DNA of 64,000 nucleotides from Caballeronia sp. dw_19 (GCF_018449515.1 NZ_JAAVUQ010000022.1:62001-126000), one strand, 5' to 3'; positions 1 to 7,999 are shown, counted from the stretch's first letter. Numbers and translations are program-made. The notes: generated by a model not told the origin, from the sequence alone.

Positions 1-368
1 TTGTGCGGCAGCGAAGTTATGACGCTCGTGCTCAGATTGCTAAACATATACAACGAATGTGCCTGAGCCGACGTGTCAAGGACTGGATCTTGACTGAGCA
101 TGCCCACTCCCATCGCTTTGCGATAGGTATTTACCTGATTGAACGCGGCGAGTTGGAACGAGTCTGCAGCATAGCTTGGCGTCGGCACGGACGTCTGCGG
201 AGACACGCCGGACGTAGGTTGAGTCACAGCCGGTATGCTCGCACCAGACGCTGGCGCAGCGGGCGTCGTGTTGCCACCATCACCACCACCACCACCGCAA
301 GCGGCGAGAGAAAGCGCGGCAGTCATCGCCAGCGCGGTCATTTTGGAAATCGTTTGTTTGTTGTTCAT
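1..368 (-). CDS. CAP/SCP-domain lipoprotein, C-terminus beyond the window
   Basis: The frame opens with an ATG at 366-368 and runs off the left edge, so only about 122 N-terminal residues are present. A basic start, a hydrophobic stretch and the lipobox LAAC (Cys about 24) indicate a lipoprotein signal peptide. A Gly run and a Pro/Thr/Ser-rich linker follow to about residue 65. Residues about 70-110, with LAAFNQVNTYRKAMG, resemble the first helix of CAP (SCP/PR-1) domains, which are extracytoplasmic and of varied function. The CTTG(A/T)CTTCG motif lies 74 nt upstream. The lipoprotein signal is clear; the CAP call rests on a partial domain. Confidence 0.7.
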   Translation of the reverse strand, partial: MNNKQTISKMTALAMTAALSLAACGGGGGDGGNTTPAAPASGASIPAVTQPTSGVSPQTSVPTPSYAADSFQLAAFNQVNTYRKAMGVGMLSQDPVLDTSAQAHSLYMFSNLSTSVITSLPH

Positions 369-421
369 TCGTAACCCCGTGTAGGTTGTTGTTGCAGTCG
401 CTTTGTGCGATCTGCTTAAGT

Positions 422-451
422 CCATCTTACTGAGCGCAAAACGAAGACAAG
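422..451 (-). promoter_or_regulatory. CTTGACTTCGC-type promoter motif, copy a
   Basis: Read on the minus strand: CTTGTCTTCG (451-442), then AAGATGG at 428-422. The same arrangement (motif, about 17 nt, AGATGG) recurs at 9973-10002 and 38337. It lies 74 nt upstream of the CAP lipoprotein ATG. TTG(A/T)CT resembles a -35 box, but no good TATAAT follows. Confidence 0.5.
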
Positions 452-526
452 ACACGGCGGAATGACGCCGCGCATCTTCGAAAATGCCCCTTACTCGTTG
501 GATTTTTGGACGGCCCAGATTTGCCA

Positions 527-811
527 TCAGACGTAGATATCGACGCTATTCCAGGGCTTAGGCTTACCCCCGGTGGAGCCCTGAACATCCGCGGCCGAAG
601 ACGCGGCGTTATCACTACTCTCTTCGGGTTTGGGTACTGGGAACAGCATGCCCATAAGCGTTGATTTTTCGATGTCCTCCGGTGTAATCACGTCATCAGC
701 GCCGCTTGCGTCATTTGGATCCGTAGCTCCATTTTTTTCCTTCTCCCGGGCCTTCTCCGCTTGGATAACGGACCGGATTGTGTCGAAGAACTGCGCGCCT
801 GCGATTCTCAT
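527..811 (-). CDS. Hypothetical 94-residue protein
   Basis: Not recognised. A short amphipathic N-terminal part (residues 1-25, rich in Lys/Glu) is followed by an acidic, low-complexity, probably disordered region with Asp/Ser/Ala and Pro. There is no signal peptide or membrane segment. Its ATG overlaps the stop of the upstream membrane-protein gene (808-811, ATGA), so the two are probably translationally coupled as the last genes of the 2587-to-527 run. About 160 bp of non-coding sequence separates it from the lipoprotein gene. Confidence 0.6.
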   Translation of the reverse strand: MRIAGAQFFDTIRSVIQAEKAREKEKNGATDPNDASGADDVITPEDIEKSTLMGMLFPVPKPEESSDNAASSAADVQGSTGGKPKPWNSVDIYV

Positions 812-1209
812 GTCGGCCTCTGGTTGCTATGAATATCGAGAAGCATTGCTCCTCTCCTCTGCTTGCGTCGCTTCACACGAATGGCAATGAATACGCATGC
901 CAGAACGACGCCCGTTGGAATGGGGGCAAGCTGCGCGATCTTGGGAACAAACAGCGCGCCTGCATAAGTGAAGATCAACATGATCGCGAGATACCTGAAC
1001 GCGCCCGAATTCAACACGCCGATGAGCCAAGGTGCACGGCTCTGTAGGTAGAGCGGGTACTCTTCGTTGGATACCTCAAGGTCAAATGTTTCGGCGGCCG
1101 CCGCCTTCGCCCGCCGATAGAAATGCTCATAGGCGGCGAAGCGGCCATCGCCACGGCCCTGGAGCCACGAGGCAGCGCTGTCGGAGAACAGATACGCGAA
1201 GTCGACCAT
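808..1209 (-). CDS. Small inner-membrane protein, unknown function
   Basis: 133 residues. The soluble N-terminal half (about 1-65) is followed by two hydrophobic segments (about 70-88 and 95-112, with YLAIMLIFTYAGALFV and TGVVLACVFIAI), then a very basic tail (KRRKQRR), consistent with a two-helix inner-membrane protein with both ends in the cytoplasm. It overlaps the downstream 94-residue gene by 4 bp and lies 2 bp from the stop of the upstream 65-residue gene. No family recognised. The tight packing suggests co-expression with the FlhDC-like regulator. Confidence 0.7.
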   Translation of the reverse strand: MVDFAYLFSDSAASWLQGRGDGRFAAYEHFYRRAKAAAAETFDLEVSNEEYPLYLQSRAPWLIGVLNSGAFRYLAIMLIFTYAGALFVPKIAQLAPIPTGVVLACVFIAIRVKRRKQRRGAMLLDIHSNQRPT

Positions 1210-1211
1210 GT

Positions 1212-1409
1212 TCAGTGTGTGATGTCGGAAATGAACTCGACCGCGCCCACAGCATTGAGGATCGCTTGGCCGTCGGCTTCGGAGTGGAACAGGCCGGTTA
1301 CGAGGTCACGCCAACCGAACTGAGCCTGCCCGTCGGGGGTGAAAACGATAAGGCCCGCTTCTATCTGGAAGGGAAAGGACAAGCTGGGCGAAGTTGCGAA
1401 AACGCTCAT
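1212..1409 (-). CDS. Hypothetical 65-residue protein
   Basis: Not recognised. I place the start at the ATG at 1407-1409 (MSVFATS), which overlaps the stop of the upstream regulator gene as ATGA. An in-frame upstream start exists at 1478 but would lie deep inside that gene. The protein is mainly hydrophobic and polar beta-like sequence with no clear motif. Its position between the regulator and the membrane protein suggests one minus-strand operon. Confidence 0.55.
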   Translation of the reverse strand: MSVFATSPSLSFPFQIEAGLIVFTPDGQAQFGWRDLVTGLFHSEADGQAILNAVGAVEFISDITH

Positions 1410-2587
1410 GCCAAATTTTTCCTCTTGCGTTTGGAGTCCAAGTCGCGCGGAGTGATCGATTGGGTACAAACCGGGCACGAAAAGGTGTTGGGGAACTCGA
1501 TTTTCAAGTCCGAACTCGAGAGCACGTATTGCGTGTCGCAGGTTCGGCAGGGGAGCACCGTGAGGCGCCGATCCACTGCCATAACGCCGGTCAAGTGGAT
1601 TGCGCGGTTCGGGTTGATTCGCAGCTTCTTGCCGAAGAGCTTGTAGGCGATGTCATTCGCGGCGATCAGTGCTTCCGGTATGTTGGCGCCGGCCGCAAGC
1701 GCGCATCTATAGAGCCACGTGTAAGTCGTTGCCTGCACGCGGTTGACCGGGTTCTCGACATACCATGTCAATGACGTCGGCAAGCAGCCGCACGGGGAGC
1801 TCACCCCGTGGATCTCCCGGTACGTCAGTCGCGTCGTAGTGGGCGCGATGTTGAAGAGTTCCGAGGCGATCGACGCGCGACATCCCTGACTCATCATCGC
1901 GTAGGCGAACGCGTCGTTTTGCGAGCGCTTGAGCCGCAAGCTAGTCCACACGTTTTTGAAGGGTAGGGAGCCCGAGCGCATCGGCGACGATTGCATCAGA
2001 TGATGCGAGGCGGACTCGTCGGAGATCCAGCCGGCCGTGAAGTCATGCCAGAACCGCCGCGCGCTGAAGCGCCATCTAAACAGCGGAAACTCGATGTCGT
2101 GTACGGCCATCTCGAGCTTCTCGATGGACGTTGCTCGCAAGTAGTCCGCCAACTCGATGCTGATCCCAAGGATCGGAGCGGCTAGTACGTTCATGGCCAG
2201 CACGTCCTTGATCAACTGGAAGTACTGGCGGTTGTGGTGATACAGGTGCGTGCGGGTTACAGGCCCCATCTCTGGCATCGCCCCCTGCAGGGCTGACACT
2301 GCGGCCGTTCGCACTTTGTTTTCCACCAGGCATCGCCAGTCGTCGGGCTTCGTCAAGCTAGGGGCGAGAACCAGGAACGGCTTGTTCATGAGGATAGACA
2401 GCGACTGCTCGTTGTTTCGCGAGTGGTCCAGATCCTCTTTGGTGACCTGAAACGCGACGCTTGCCGAAGGGTGGGCGTTCAACGTGACCGACATGAAATC
2501 GGTGAGCATAAAGTTTGTGCGTTGAACGCGTTCAAGAAGCCAATCTTGGATCTGAAGTTCTGCGGTGCTGTTGAAGTTATTTTTCAC
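1406..2587 (-). CDS. FlhD-FlhC-like fusion transcriptional activator
   Basis: 393 residues, GTG start at 2587. The C-terminal half (about 225-385) follows FlhC: SQGCRASIASELFNIAPT is like the LGAR...L...L helix, then SSPCGCLPTSLTWY is like FlhC's PPKGMLPFSTDWF, and a zinc-site pattern of two CxxC pairs is present (Cys347/350 and Cys371/374). Residues about 120-183 resemble FlhD: NVLAAPILGISIELADYL, then EKLEMAVHDIEFPLFRWRF, like FlhD's LGI..E.A..L and FRF region. FlhD4C2 and its relatives SetCD and AcaCD are normally two proteins. On SXT and IncC elements such activators switch on transfer genes; the same role here is inference. The first about 115 residues are unassigned. It heads a run of four overlapping or adjacent genes. 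Confidence 0.7.
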   Translation of the reverse strand: MKNNFNSTAELQIQDWLLERVQRTNFMLTDFMSVTLNAHPSASVAFQVTKEDLDHSRNNEQSLSILMNKPFLVLAPSLTKPDDWRCLVENKVRTAAVSALQGAMPEMGPVTRTHLYHHNRQYFQLIKDVLAMNVLAAPILGISIELADYLRATSIEKLEMAVHDIEFPLFRWRFSARRFWHDFTAGWISDESASHHLMQSSPMRSGSLPFKNVWTSLRLKRSQNDAFAYAMMSQGCRASIASELFNIAPTTTRLTYREIHGVSSPCGCLPTSLTWYVENPVNRVQATTYTWLYRCALAAGANIPEALIAANDIAYKLFGKKLRINPNRAIHLTGVMAVDRRLTVLPCRTCDTQYVLSSSDLKIEFPNTFSCPVCTQSITPRDLDSKRKRKNLA

Positions 2588-2696
2588 TTGTATTTCTTAC
2601 CTTCGTGATCTGCCTCGCGGCTTGGTTTGTTCGTCTGTCGTGTGCCTTGGACGCGCGCGGGTCCCATTCCGCGCGGCCCTTTTCCCAGTGGCTCGA

Positions 2697-3935
2697 TCAG
2701 GCTTGCTTGAAGTTGGCGGCCGCTTCGATCTCTGCGAGAAATTTCTGTACCGTGTCGACCAGTGCCTGAAACGTGGGTCGGTACCGGACGGTATCGCCAT
2801 CGGCCAGGACCGCAAGCTGCGTCAACGTGAAATTCGCCGAAAACTTGGACCAGTCTTGTAATAGTTCGTCGAGTTGGCGTTGTGCCTTGGCCCCCGCATC
2901 GATCTCTGCGCGCAGCGTGCGTTTGTTTTCTTCGAGGGTCTGGTACTCGTTCTCCGCCGCGGCAAGCTTTTCTTTGGCGGCGGCCAACTCGTCGAGTTTG
3001 GCTCGTATGGCGTTTTCCATATTCACGATGCCGTCGGGCATCTTTTCGACGATCTTCTCTACCTGGATTTCTTTTGGCCCAGCCAACTCGTGCTCGGCGA
3101 TCTGTGCCGTGAGCCGGCCGACTTCATTCGTCAGGTCCGACACAGTCTTCTGCATGGCTGACATGGACGCGCTGCGGCGAGCACCGTCAGAATGAGCTTG
3201 GGCGAGTTCTTCGTTACGCGCGGCCTGGGCCCGTTTGAGCGTCTGGATTTCTTCTTGCAGCCGACGGTTCTCGCGCTCGAAGTCGCTTGCCTTGCCCACG
3301 CTCGCGGCGACCTCGGTTTCCATGGCGTCGAGGCTATCGTCCTTGACTCGCAGCTGGGCCTTCAACTGCTCACGGCTCTTGATCAACGCGCTGATTTCGG
3401 CCCGCGTCATGTTCGAGTCTGCCTTGCGAGCTTCCACGACTACCGCAACGTCCTCGTCGGTAATGGACTCCTTGAGCAGCAGCGATAACTCACTGATTTT
3501 CAGCACATCCAATGCATCCGAGTTATCGGAAAACTTGCTGTAGCAGTTCATGTAGAGGCGCGTCGAACTACGCTTGAGCGCGAAAGCCTGCTGGATGAAA
3601 TCAAAGGCATTGCGCGCCGCACGGTTGCGCACGGCCCTTGTATCGCCATGGTCAGTAATCTGCTCGGTCTGCGCGAGGTTAAAAATCTCGTACATGTGAG
3701 CGCCCAGCAGGATCAATTCACGCGTGATTCGATCGCGTGATGCCTTGATTTGCAGCGCGGCATGCACGACATTGCCAATAAACTCGGCATTAGTCGTGCC
3801 GAATACGTCATGCGCTGTCTTCAGCAAAACTTCTGCTGAAGCAGAGGCCGGGTCTGGAAGCTCGAAATCAAATTCGAGGTCGCTATCGAGCGACTTCGTC
3901 TCTATAACGGCGAGGTGCTTCTGCGGCTTACTCAT
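2697..3935 (-). CDS. Coiled-coil protein, possibly KfrA-like
   Basis: 412 residues. The N-terminal about 170 residues are globular and helical; residues about 185-360 are a long heptad-rich coiled coil (Glu/Lys/Ala/Leu-rich), followed by a short globular C-terminus. Long coiled-coil plasmid proteins such as KfrA act in regulation or partition, but I see no convincing DNA-binding motif, so this is only an analogy. ATG at 3935 with GGAGAAC about 11 nt upstream. 109 bp with a GC-rich inverted repeat (CGCGCGG/CCGCGCG, about 2648-2682) separate it from the FlhDC-like gene. Confidence 0.65.
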   Translation of the reverse strand: MSKPQKHLAVIETKSLDSDLEFDFELPDPASASAEVLLKTAHDVFGTTNAEFIGNVVHAALQIKASRDRITRELILLGAHMYEIFNLAQTEQITDHGDTRAVRNRAARNAFDFIQQAFALKRSSTRLYMNCYSKFSDNSDALDVLKISELSLLLKESITDEDVAVVVEARKADSNMTRAEISALIKSREQLKAQLRVKDDSLDAMETEVAASVGKASDFERENRRLQEEIQTLKRAQAARNEELAQAHSDGARRSASMSAMQKTVSDLTNEVGRLTAQIAEHELAGPKEIQVEKIVEKMPDGIVNMENAIRAKLDELAAAKEKLAAAENEYQTLEENKRTLRAEIDAGAKAQRQLDELLQDWSKFSANFTLTQLAVLADGDTVRYRPTFQALVDTVQKFLAEIEAAANFKQA

Positions 3936-4233
3936 TCAATATGTTCTCCAGTACTTAGGTTCGGCACGTCGAAGGGTGACGACCAGATCGCCCGTTGATG
4001 GCCAGATTACGCCGCCATTCGAGGCGGAGCGGGCCGAAAGGCTGCGATTTTCATGCAGCTTTCGCCGCACACATGCGTGCTCGCGGCTATCGCACAAGTA
4101 GTCCTGCATACCGTCGTGGCCCAGGGGCGGTGCCCTGGGCAAACGTGCTCGACGTGGGCTGACGGCGTGGATTGCGAGATCGATCAGGTTTGCGCATAGT
4201 CCATAACGCAGTACTTTGCGCACCCGGCGAAAG

Positions 4234-4261
4234 GCCAAGAAAAAGCCACGGCTTTTTTGGC
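4234..4261. terminator. Inverted repeat, probable terminator of the NERD gene
   Basis: GCCAAGAAAAAGCC and GGCTTTTTTGGC are separated by 2 nt, giving a strong hairpin 75 nt past the NERD stop codon. The rest of the 400-bp gap 3936-4336 holds nothing I can call; the 134-codon minus frame there has no coding character. Confidence 0.5.
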
Positions 4262-4336
4262 TAGCAGTCGTCTTATCGGCCAACCTTCGAAGAAATTTAG
4301 GGTAATTGTAAATTTTTCGAAAGAAATTGGTAGGGA

Positions 4337-5035
4337 TCACGGCGAGAGGCGTACGCGTTCTTGATGACGCTCAATCGCGCCGGGCGCCAGATCGGCGTAC
4401 ATGAGCACACCGTCTTTAGCCCGCCGGACGTCCACAGGTCGCCTGGTGCCGAACTTCTGGCGCTCGGTGCGCAACCATTGCGCGAGGCTGGCCACCTTGA
4501 TGAGGTTGAGGGGCAAGGTCGGGTCAATCGCCACGTTCTCGGCCGTAAAGACACCGGCGTGACTCACGGGCCAGAAGGGCGGCAACTGGTTTCGGAGAAA
4601 CGCGACTTTCGAGCGGTTCTGCGCGAGCGGCGACTTGCGAAGCTCGCGCGTGCCATCGAACATGGTCCGAACCAGCCGGTCATCAGACTCGGACGCCGAG
4701 ATGTGACCGGACCAGTTCTTGGTCTCGAAGACGAACACGCCGAACGGGGTAATGGCGAGGTGGTCGATCTCCGCGGTCGGGAAGGCCGTCCCCGGTGCGT
4801 GCTCGACGATGAGCGCACCCTCGTGCAGGTAGAAATCCTGGCCGCAGAGTTGAGGCAGCACTTCGAGCAGCGCCGCATGTGTACGCTGCTCGCCGAGTTC
4901 GCCGGATTGCTGGGCTCGGGTGGGCGGCAGGACCGAGCTGTTGTTCGGATTGCGACCTGCTCGTCGACTTTTTCGGGTTCCGCGCCAAGCGATATAGAGG
5001 GCGCCCGCTGCGATGACGATGAACGAAAAGGACAT
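4337..5035 (-). CDS. NERD-domain membrane-anchored nuclease-like protein
   Basis: About 232 residues. I choose the ATG at 5033-5035 (MSFSFIVIAAGALYIAWRG) because AGGAG lies 6 nt before it; an in-frame ATG at 5062 lacks this. An N-terminal membrane helix and a basic linker precede the NERD domain (about 50-170): GELGEQRTHAAL, then AEIDHLAITPFGVFVFETKN, the Asp...ExK core of this nuclease-related superfamily, followed by WSGHIS. The family is related to restriction-type nucleases, but substrates are largely unknown. It is a single-gene unit with promoter motif copy b 46 nt upstream and repeat R1 behind it. Role in defence or DNA processing is inference. Confidence 0.85.
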   Translation of the reverse strand: MSFSFIVIAAGALYIAWRGTRKSRRAGRNPNNSSVLPPTRAQQSGELGEQRTHAALLEVLPQLCGQDFYLHEGALIVEHAPGTAFPTAEIDHLAITPFGVFVFETKNWSGHISASESDDRLVRTMFDGTRELRKSPLAQNRSKVAFLRNQLPPFWPVSHAGVFTAENVAIDPTLPLNLIKVASLAQWLRTERQKFGTRRPVDVRRAKDGVLMYADLAPGAIERHQERVRLSP

Positions 5036-5080
5036 GAGAACTCCTGCTGTAGGTATAAGCACAGCCTGTCAGCTCTAAAA

Positions 5081-5090
5081 CGAAGTCAAG
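5081..5090 (-). promoter_or_regulatory. CTTGACTTCG promoter motif, copy b
   Basis: The minus strand reads CTTGACTTCG at 5090-5081, 46 nt from the NERD start codon. Downstream of it on the same strand lies TTATAC (5059-5054). Repeat R1 begins 8 bp behind it. Confidence 0.5.
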
Positions 5091-5097
5091 ACACCGC

Positions 5098-5157
5098 AAC
5101 CCGGAAAGCTTCGTTTTTTCGCGAGCTTTCTGGGTTTTGACCTTCAACATGTTGGAG
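5098..5157. repeat. Dispersed two-part palindromic repeat, copy R1
   Basis: AACCCGGAAAGCT (5098-5110) is inverted as AGCTTTCTGGGTT (5124-5136) with one mismatch. After exactly 8 nt comes the palindrome CAACATGTTG (5145-5154). It lies between divergent units (NERD minus, 5524 plus). Confidence 0.75.
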
Positions 5158-5250
5158 CGAAGGGCACCTGAAGCGGTTTTTGCGATGAACATCCGCCGTG
5201 CGCCAAAGAACCATTGCGATTGAAAGCGGCCGTGATTTCGTGAGCATTGA

Positions 5251-5264
5251 GGCGCACGTGCGCC
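5251..5264. repeat. Perfect 14-bp palindrome in a gene-free stretch
   Basis: GGCGCACGTGCGCC is self-complementary. It is the only notable item in the roughly 290 bp between R1 and the next leader (5158-5450), where no gene is convincing. It could be an operator, or chance in GC-rich DNA. Confidence 0.35.
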
Positions 5265-5450
5265 TGCCACGCGCGTAATCTGTGTCTATCCCCGCGTTCC
5301 CCACGCATCGATCCGCGAAAACTCGGCTCTCGCCGTGCGCGCCTTCCGCGCGCTTCGCCATCCAGTCTCTCTTTTTGGCCGCCGAACGCTTTCGCCACGT
5401 CTTGCTCTGAGTCGTGACGAAAGCGCCTCTCCGCGCGCCGGCTTTCCCTG

Positions 5451-5523
5451 CTCGTCTCGAGCATCGAAATCGCTAGACCTCATCTAGCCAGCCCCTTGTG
5501 CGTTAATTTTTCTGGAGAGAAAA
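5451..5523 (+). promoter_or_regulatory. Plus-strand leader of the 5524 gene
   Basis: A short hairpin CTCG-TCT-CGAG (5451-5461) is followed at once by CATCGAAA, a variant of the hairpin+ATCGACC element. A second hairpin, GCTAGA/TCTAGC, lies at 5472-5488. The ribosome site CTGGAGAG precedes the ATG. Confidence 0.5.
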
Positions 5524-5844
5524 ATGCCGGATCACTCTTTCGAATTTTCACCGAAGTTGTTGTTGAAGCTGCTTGCAGCAAGTTTTCTTCTTTACTTCGC
5601 TGCGCAGTCTTTCTTCGTTGCGATTTTCGTCATGCTCGCTGTTGGCACGTACATCAAGAAAAAGATCTCGAAAGCCAAGTCGGATAGTGCTCCGCTTGAC
5701 GCGAAGAACGCTCCGGCTGCTGCGGTGCCGTCTCAATCGGCGGCAGTTCCACCGCAGCCGCAACCGATTCAAGCCGCAGTTCCGAAGCGTCAATACGCAA
5801 AGTCTGCGGTTGTGATTCCTTTAAAAACCGGCACCGACGATTAG
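5524..5844 (+). CDS. Small membrane-anchored protein, unknown
   Basis: 106 residues. One hydrophobic segment (about 12-42, LLKLLAASFLLYFAAQSFF onward) is followed by a basic stop-transfer patch (KKKISKAK) and a Pro/Ala/Gln-rich tail, so the C-terminal half is probably cytoplasmic and disordered. Good ribosome site (GGAGAG, 6-7 nt). No family recognised. It is a single gene between two leader regions. Confidence 0.65.
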   Translation: MPDHSFEFSPKLLLKLLAASFLLYFAAQSFFVAIFVMLAVGTYIKKKISKAKSDSAPLDAKNAPAAAVPSQSAAVPPQPQPIQAAVPKRQYAKSAVVIPLKTGTDD

Positions 5845-5860
5845 TCGAACGCCGTCATCG

Positions 5861-5952
5861 CTGGATCTCCCTCGGGAGGTCCAGCACCTTCACCCCAACG
5901 GGAACCCATCCCGTTCAGGGGGCATGGGATTTCCGTTTTACGGAGCAATCTC
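5861..5952 (+). promoter_or_regulatory. Hairpin leader of the 5953 gene, SD partly paired
   Basis: CTGGATCTCC/GGAGGTCCAG (5861-5884) forms a 10-bp hairpin with one wobble. Next come CCCC-A-ACGGG/CCCGT-TCA-GGGG (5893-5921) and TCCG-TTTTA-CGGA (5932-5944), which pairs the GGAG ribosome site 8 nt before the ATG. Confidence 0.5.
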
Positions 5953-6390
5953 ATGCAAACGAACGTGGCTGCATGGCAGCTCGACATGTTCGGCGGCGAA
6001 GCTGCAATCGTCGTCACACCTCCCAAGCCGGACCCGCTTCCCGATCCGATTGACTGGAGTCAGGACATTCGCGACCAGATGGCAGACGCACTGATCGACC
6101 TGGCGACAGATAGTCGGCGCGGCGACAAGATGCCCGAGTCGTTGATGGACTGTTGTGTCCTGCTCAGCGACCGCCTCAGGCCAAAGCAGAAAGCTCGGTT
6201 CGAGATGGCAGACTACAGGGCGACCCTCGGCTGGATCATGGAGTTCTGGAATGGTGCCGTGTCCTACGACTATGTGTGCCGCGTCAACGGCGTCGATCCC
6301 GAGTTTCTTCAAGAAATCATCCTTAACAATCCGCTGCTCAAGCGTGATATGGAAGAGGTGCGTCGTAACTGCTTCGGCACGTTGCTGTAG
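5953..6390 (+). CDS. Hypothetical 145-residue protein
   Basis: Not recognised. The N-terminus ends in a loosely ordered Pro-rich stretch (about 20-32), then a helical domain (about 35-145) with several Asp/Arg/Trp residues and no Cys pairs suggestive of metal binding. No signal peptide or membrane segment. Start fixed by CGGAG 8 nt upstream. It is followed after 8 bp by the 6399 gene with its own GGAG site, so the two are probably co-transcribed with ssb. Confidence 0.65.
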   Translation: MQTNVAAWQLDMFGGEAAIVVTPPKPDPLPDPIDWSQDIRDQMADALIDLATDSRRGDKMPESLMDCCVLLSDRLRPKQKARFEMADYRATLGWIMEFWNGAVSYDYVCRVNGVDPEFLQEIILNNPLLKRDMEEVRRNCFGTLL

Positions 6391-6398
6391 GAGCGGCC

Positions 6399-7208
6399 AT
6401 GTTGAATTCAACTCTTGGTCGCCTGTTCGGTGGCATCTTTGCGTCAACTTCCACTGATGCTCGCGCGCAAGCGCAACAACCTACTTCTCCTCGTCCCGCA
6501 AAGGCGCAACCCGCCGTAGTCGGGCAGGGTGGTGCCAATGAGCGGCACGTGACTATCGACGGTATGCCCGTGCTGTTTCGTGATGAGGGCGATGTCGTGG
6601 TGCAGTTCACGCCCGCATTCGAGTACGCCCTGCAAGAGACGACGTGCGGGATGAAGCTCATTCCGTCTTTGACGCCCCATTGGGAAATGTGCGAGGAGCA
6701 TCGTTGTTCAATGACGCAAGCAGTCGTGAACGCGATCCAGGCCGGGGGGCAACAACCTCGTCGAGCCGACATCGCAAAGGAAAGCGGTCCTCGCTTCAGT
6801 GAGAAACCGGCGGTTGTCCATAGCTCGCCCGTCAGCCAACCCGCGGTGCCGGAAAGCCCTGCTCGTTTCAATGAGCCGCGCGAACAGCATCGTCACGAAG
6901 GCGCTACTTATGGACGCATTGTCGAGTGGGGGGAGAAGACTTTCCCCGATCGCAAGTGCCCGGGCAAAACCTACGATTCTTTTGCACTCACGCTTCAGAC
7001 GCGTACCAGCAGGCGTGACCTGCAGGGCGAAGGTTTGAAGGACGCAATAGCGGAGGTCAGCGCGAGCATTGGCGATCAGGTCGAGGTTCGGCGACTCGGA
7101 AAGATAAAGGTCCCGGCTGTCGATGACCAGGGCCATCCGAAGTTGGACGCAACCGGACGGCAGATCCTTTGGGACAAGTGGGAATGGTCAATCAAGAAGA
7201 AATCTTAA
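6399..7208 (+). CDS. Hypothetical protein with relaxase-tail-like C-terminal domain
   Basis: 269 residues. The N-terminal part (1-50) is low-complexity; about 50-120 is a small globular part with two Cys; about 120-165 is a Pro/Arg-rich linker; about 170-269 (YGRIVEWGEKTFPD onward, then QGEGLKDAIAEVSASIGDQV) resembles the small beta domain found at the C-termini of some conjugative relaxases and plasmid primases. That resemblance is from memory of the pattern and not tested. It is immediately upstream of ssb (10 bp), which supports a role in DNA transfer or replication. Confidence 0.55.
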   Translation: MLNSTLGRLFGGIFASTSTDARAQAQQPTSPRPAKAQPAVVGQGGANERHVTIDGMPVLFRDEGDVVVQFTPAFEYALQETTCGMKLIPSLTPHWEMCEEHRCSMTQAVVNAIQAGGQQPRRADIAKESGPRFSEKPAVVHSSPVSQPAVPESPARFNEPREQHRHEGATYGRIVEWGEKTFPDRKCPGKTYDSFALTLQTRTSRRDLQGEGLKDAIAEVSASIGDQVEVRRLGKIKVPAVDDQGHPKLDATGRQILWDKWEWSIKKKS

Positions 7209-7218
7209 GGAGCTTTAT

Positions 7219-7785
7219 ATGGCATCGGTAAACAAGGTCATCCTCGTTGGTAATCTCGGCGCGGACCCAGAGACGCGGTATCTCCCAAGCGGTGACGCTG
7301 TTTCCAACATTCGACTGGCAACGACAGATCGCTTCAAGGACAAGACGTCCGGCGAGATGAAGGAGCTGACCGAGTGGCATCGTGTTTCGTTCTTCGGCCG
7401 GCTCGCGGAGATCGTGAACGAGTACTTGAAGAAAGGCTCGTCGGTGTACATCGAAGGCCGCATCCGTACGCGCAAATACACGGACCAGGCTGGCGTCGAA
7501 AAGTACGCAACCGAGATCGTGGCCGAACAGATGCAGATGTTGGGCAATCGTGCCTCCGGAGACAGAAGCGAGCGCTCCGGCGAACGCGATGACTTCAATG
7601 CACATGATCGTACGGGTTCAACCAGTCGCGCTCCGGCTGGCCGTAGACCTTCTCAGCCAGCGCAGTCGGCACAACCGGCGGCACCAACAGGTGGTAGCTA
7701 TGGCGGTGGCGGAGGTTTTGCAGACATGGATGACGATATTCCGTTTCGTCAGGTCTATGCACGCGCAGCGTGGTCACTGATCTGA
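7219..7785 (+). CDS. ssb: Single-stranded DNA-binding protein
   Basis: 188 residues with the bacterial SSB OB-fold at the N-terminus (MASVNKVILVGNLGADPETR, then WHRVSFFGRLAEIVNEYLKK and VYIEGRIRTRKYTDQAG). About 115-165 is the usual Gly/Gln/Pro-rich linker. Start at the ATG at 7219 with AAGGAG upstream. SSB coats single strands during replication and after conjugative entry. Oddity: the partner-binding tip MDDDIPF is not terminal; 12 residues (RQVYARAAWSLI) follow, which would bury the Phe carboxyl group that normally contacts partners. Confidence 0.95.
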   Translation: MASVNKVILVGNLGADPETRYLPSGDAVSNIRLATTDRFKDKTSGEMKELTEWHRVSFFGRLAEIVNEYLKKGSSVYIEGRIRTRKYTDQAGVEKYATEIVAEQMQMLGNRASGDRSERSGERDDFNAHDRTGSTSRAPAGRRPSQPAQSAQPAAPTGGSYGGGGGFADMDDDIPFRQVYARAAWSLI

Positions 7786-7941
7786 TCCCGAACGTACTCA
7801 CCGTCGCTCCCGTATAACCTCACCTTTCGTCGTCTAGCGCATCCATTTCGGATGCGCCGGGCGGCGCTCTCCCTTCTCCTGTTTGACTTCTTCCGCTTCA
7901 TAGCGCATTCGCGCATGCCTTTTGAGTAACGCCCCTTGCTG

Positions 7942-7984
7942 AAAAAAGCCGTTCCGCGCCTTCGTGCGCCCGGACCGCTTTTTT
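7942..7984. terminator. Bidirectional intrinsic terminator after ssb
   Basis: AAAAAAGCCGTTCCGCGC and GCGCCCGGACCGCTTTTTT form a long near-perfect hairpin with a short CTTCGT loop and T-tract. A weaker hairpin, GCGCATCC/GGATGCGC (about 7838-7856), precedes it. Confidence 0.75.
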
Positions 7985-7999
7985 GAGCACGGCTTCTCC

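Noticed and set aside
3936..4340. Minus-strand frame of 134 codons
   Set aside because: Arg/Pro-rich composition, no motif, and it covers the hairpin at 4234-4261.
5131..5160. Plus-strand TTGACC at R1 as a -35 box
   Set aside because: The other repeat copies do not keep TTGACC at this place, so it is part of the repeat's variable spacer.
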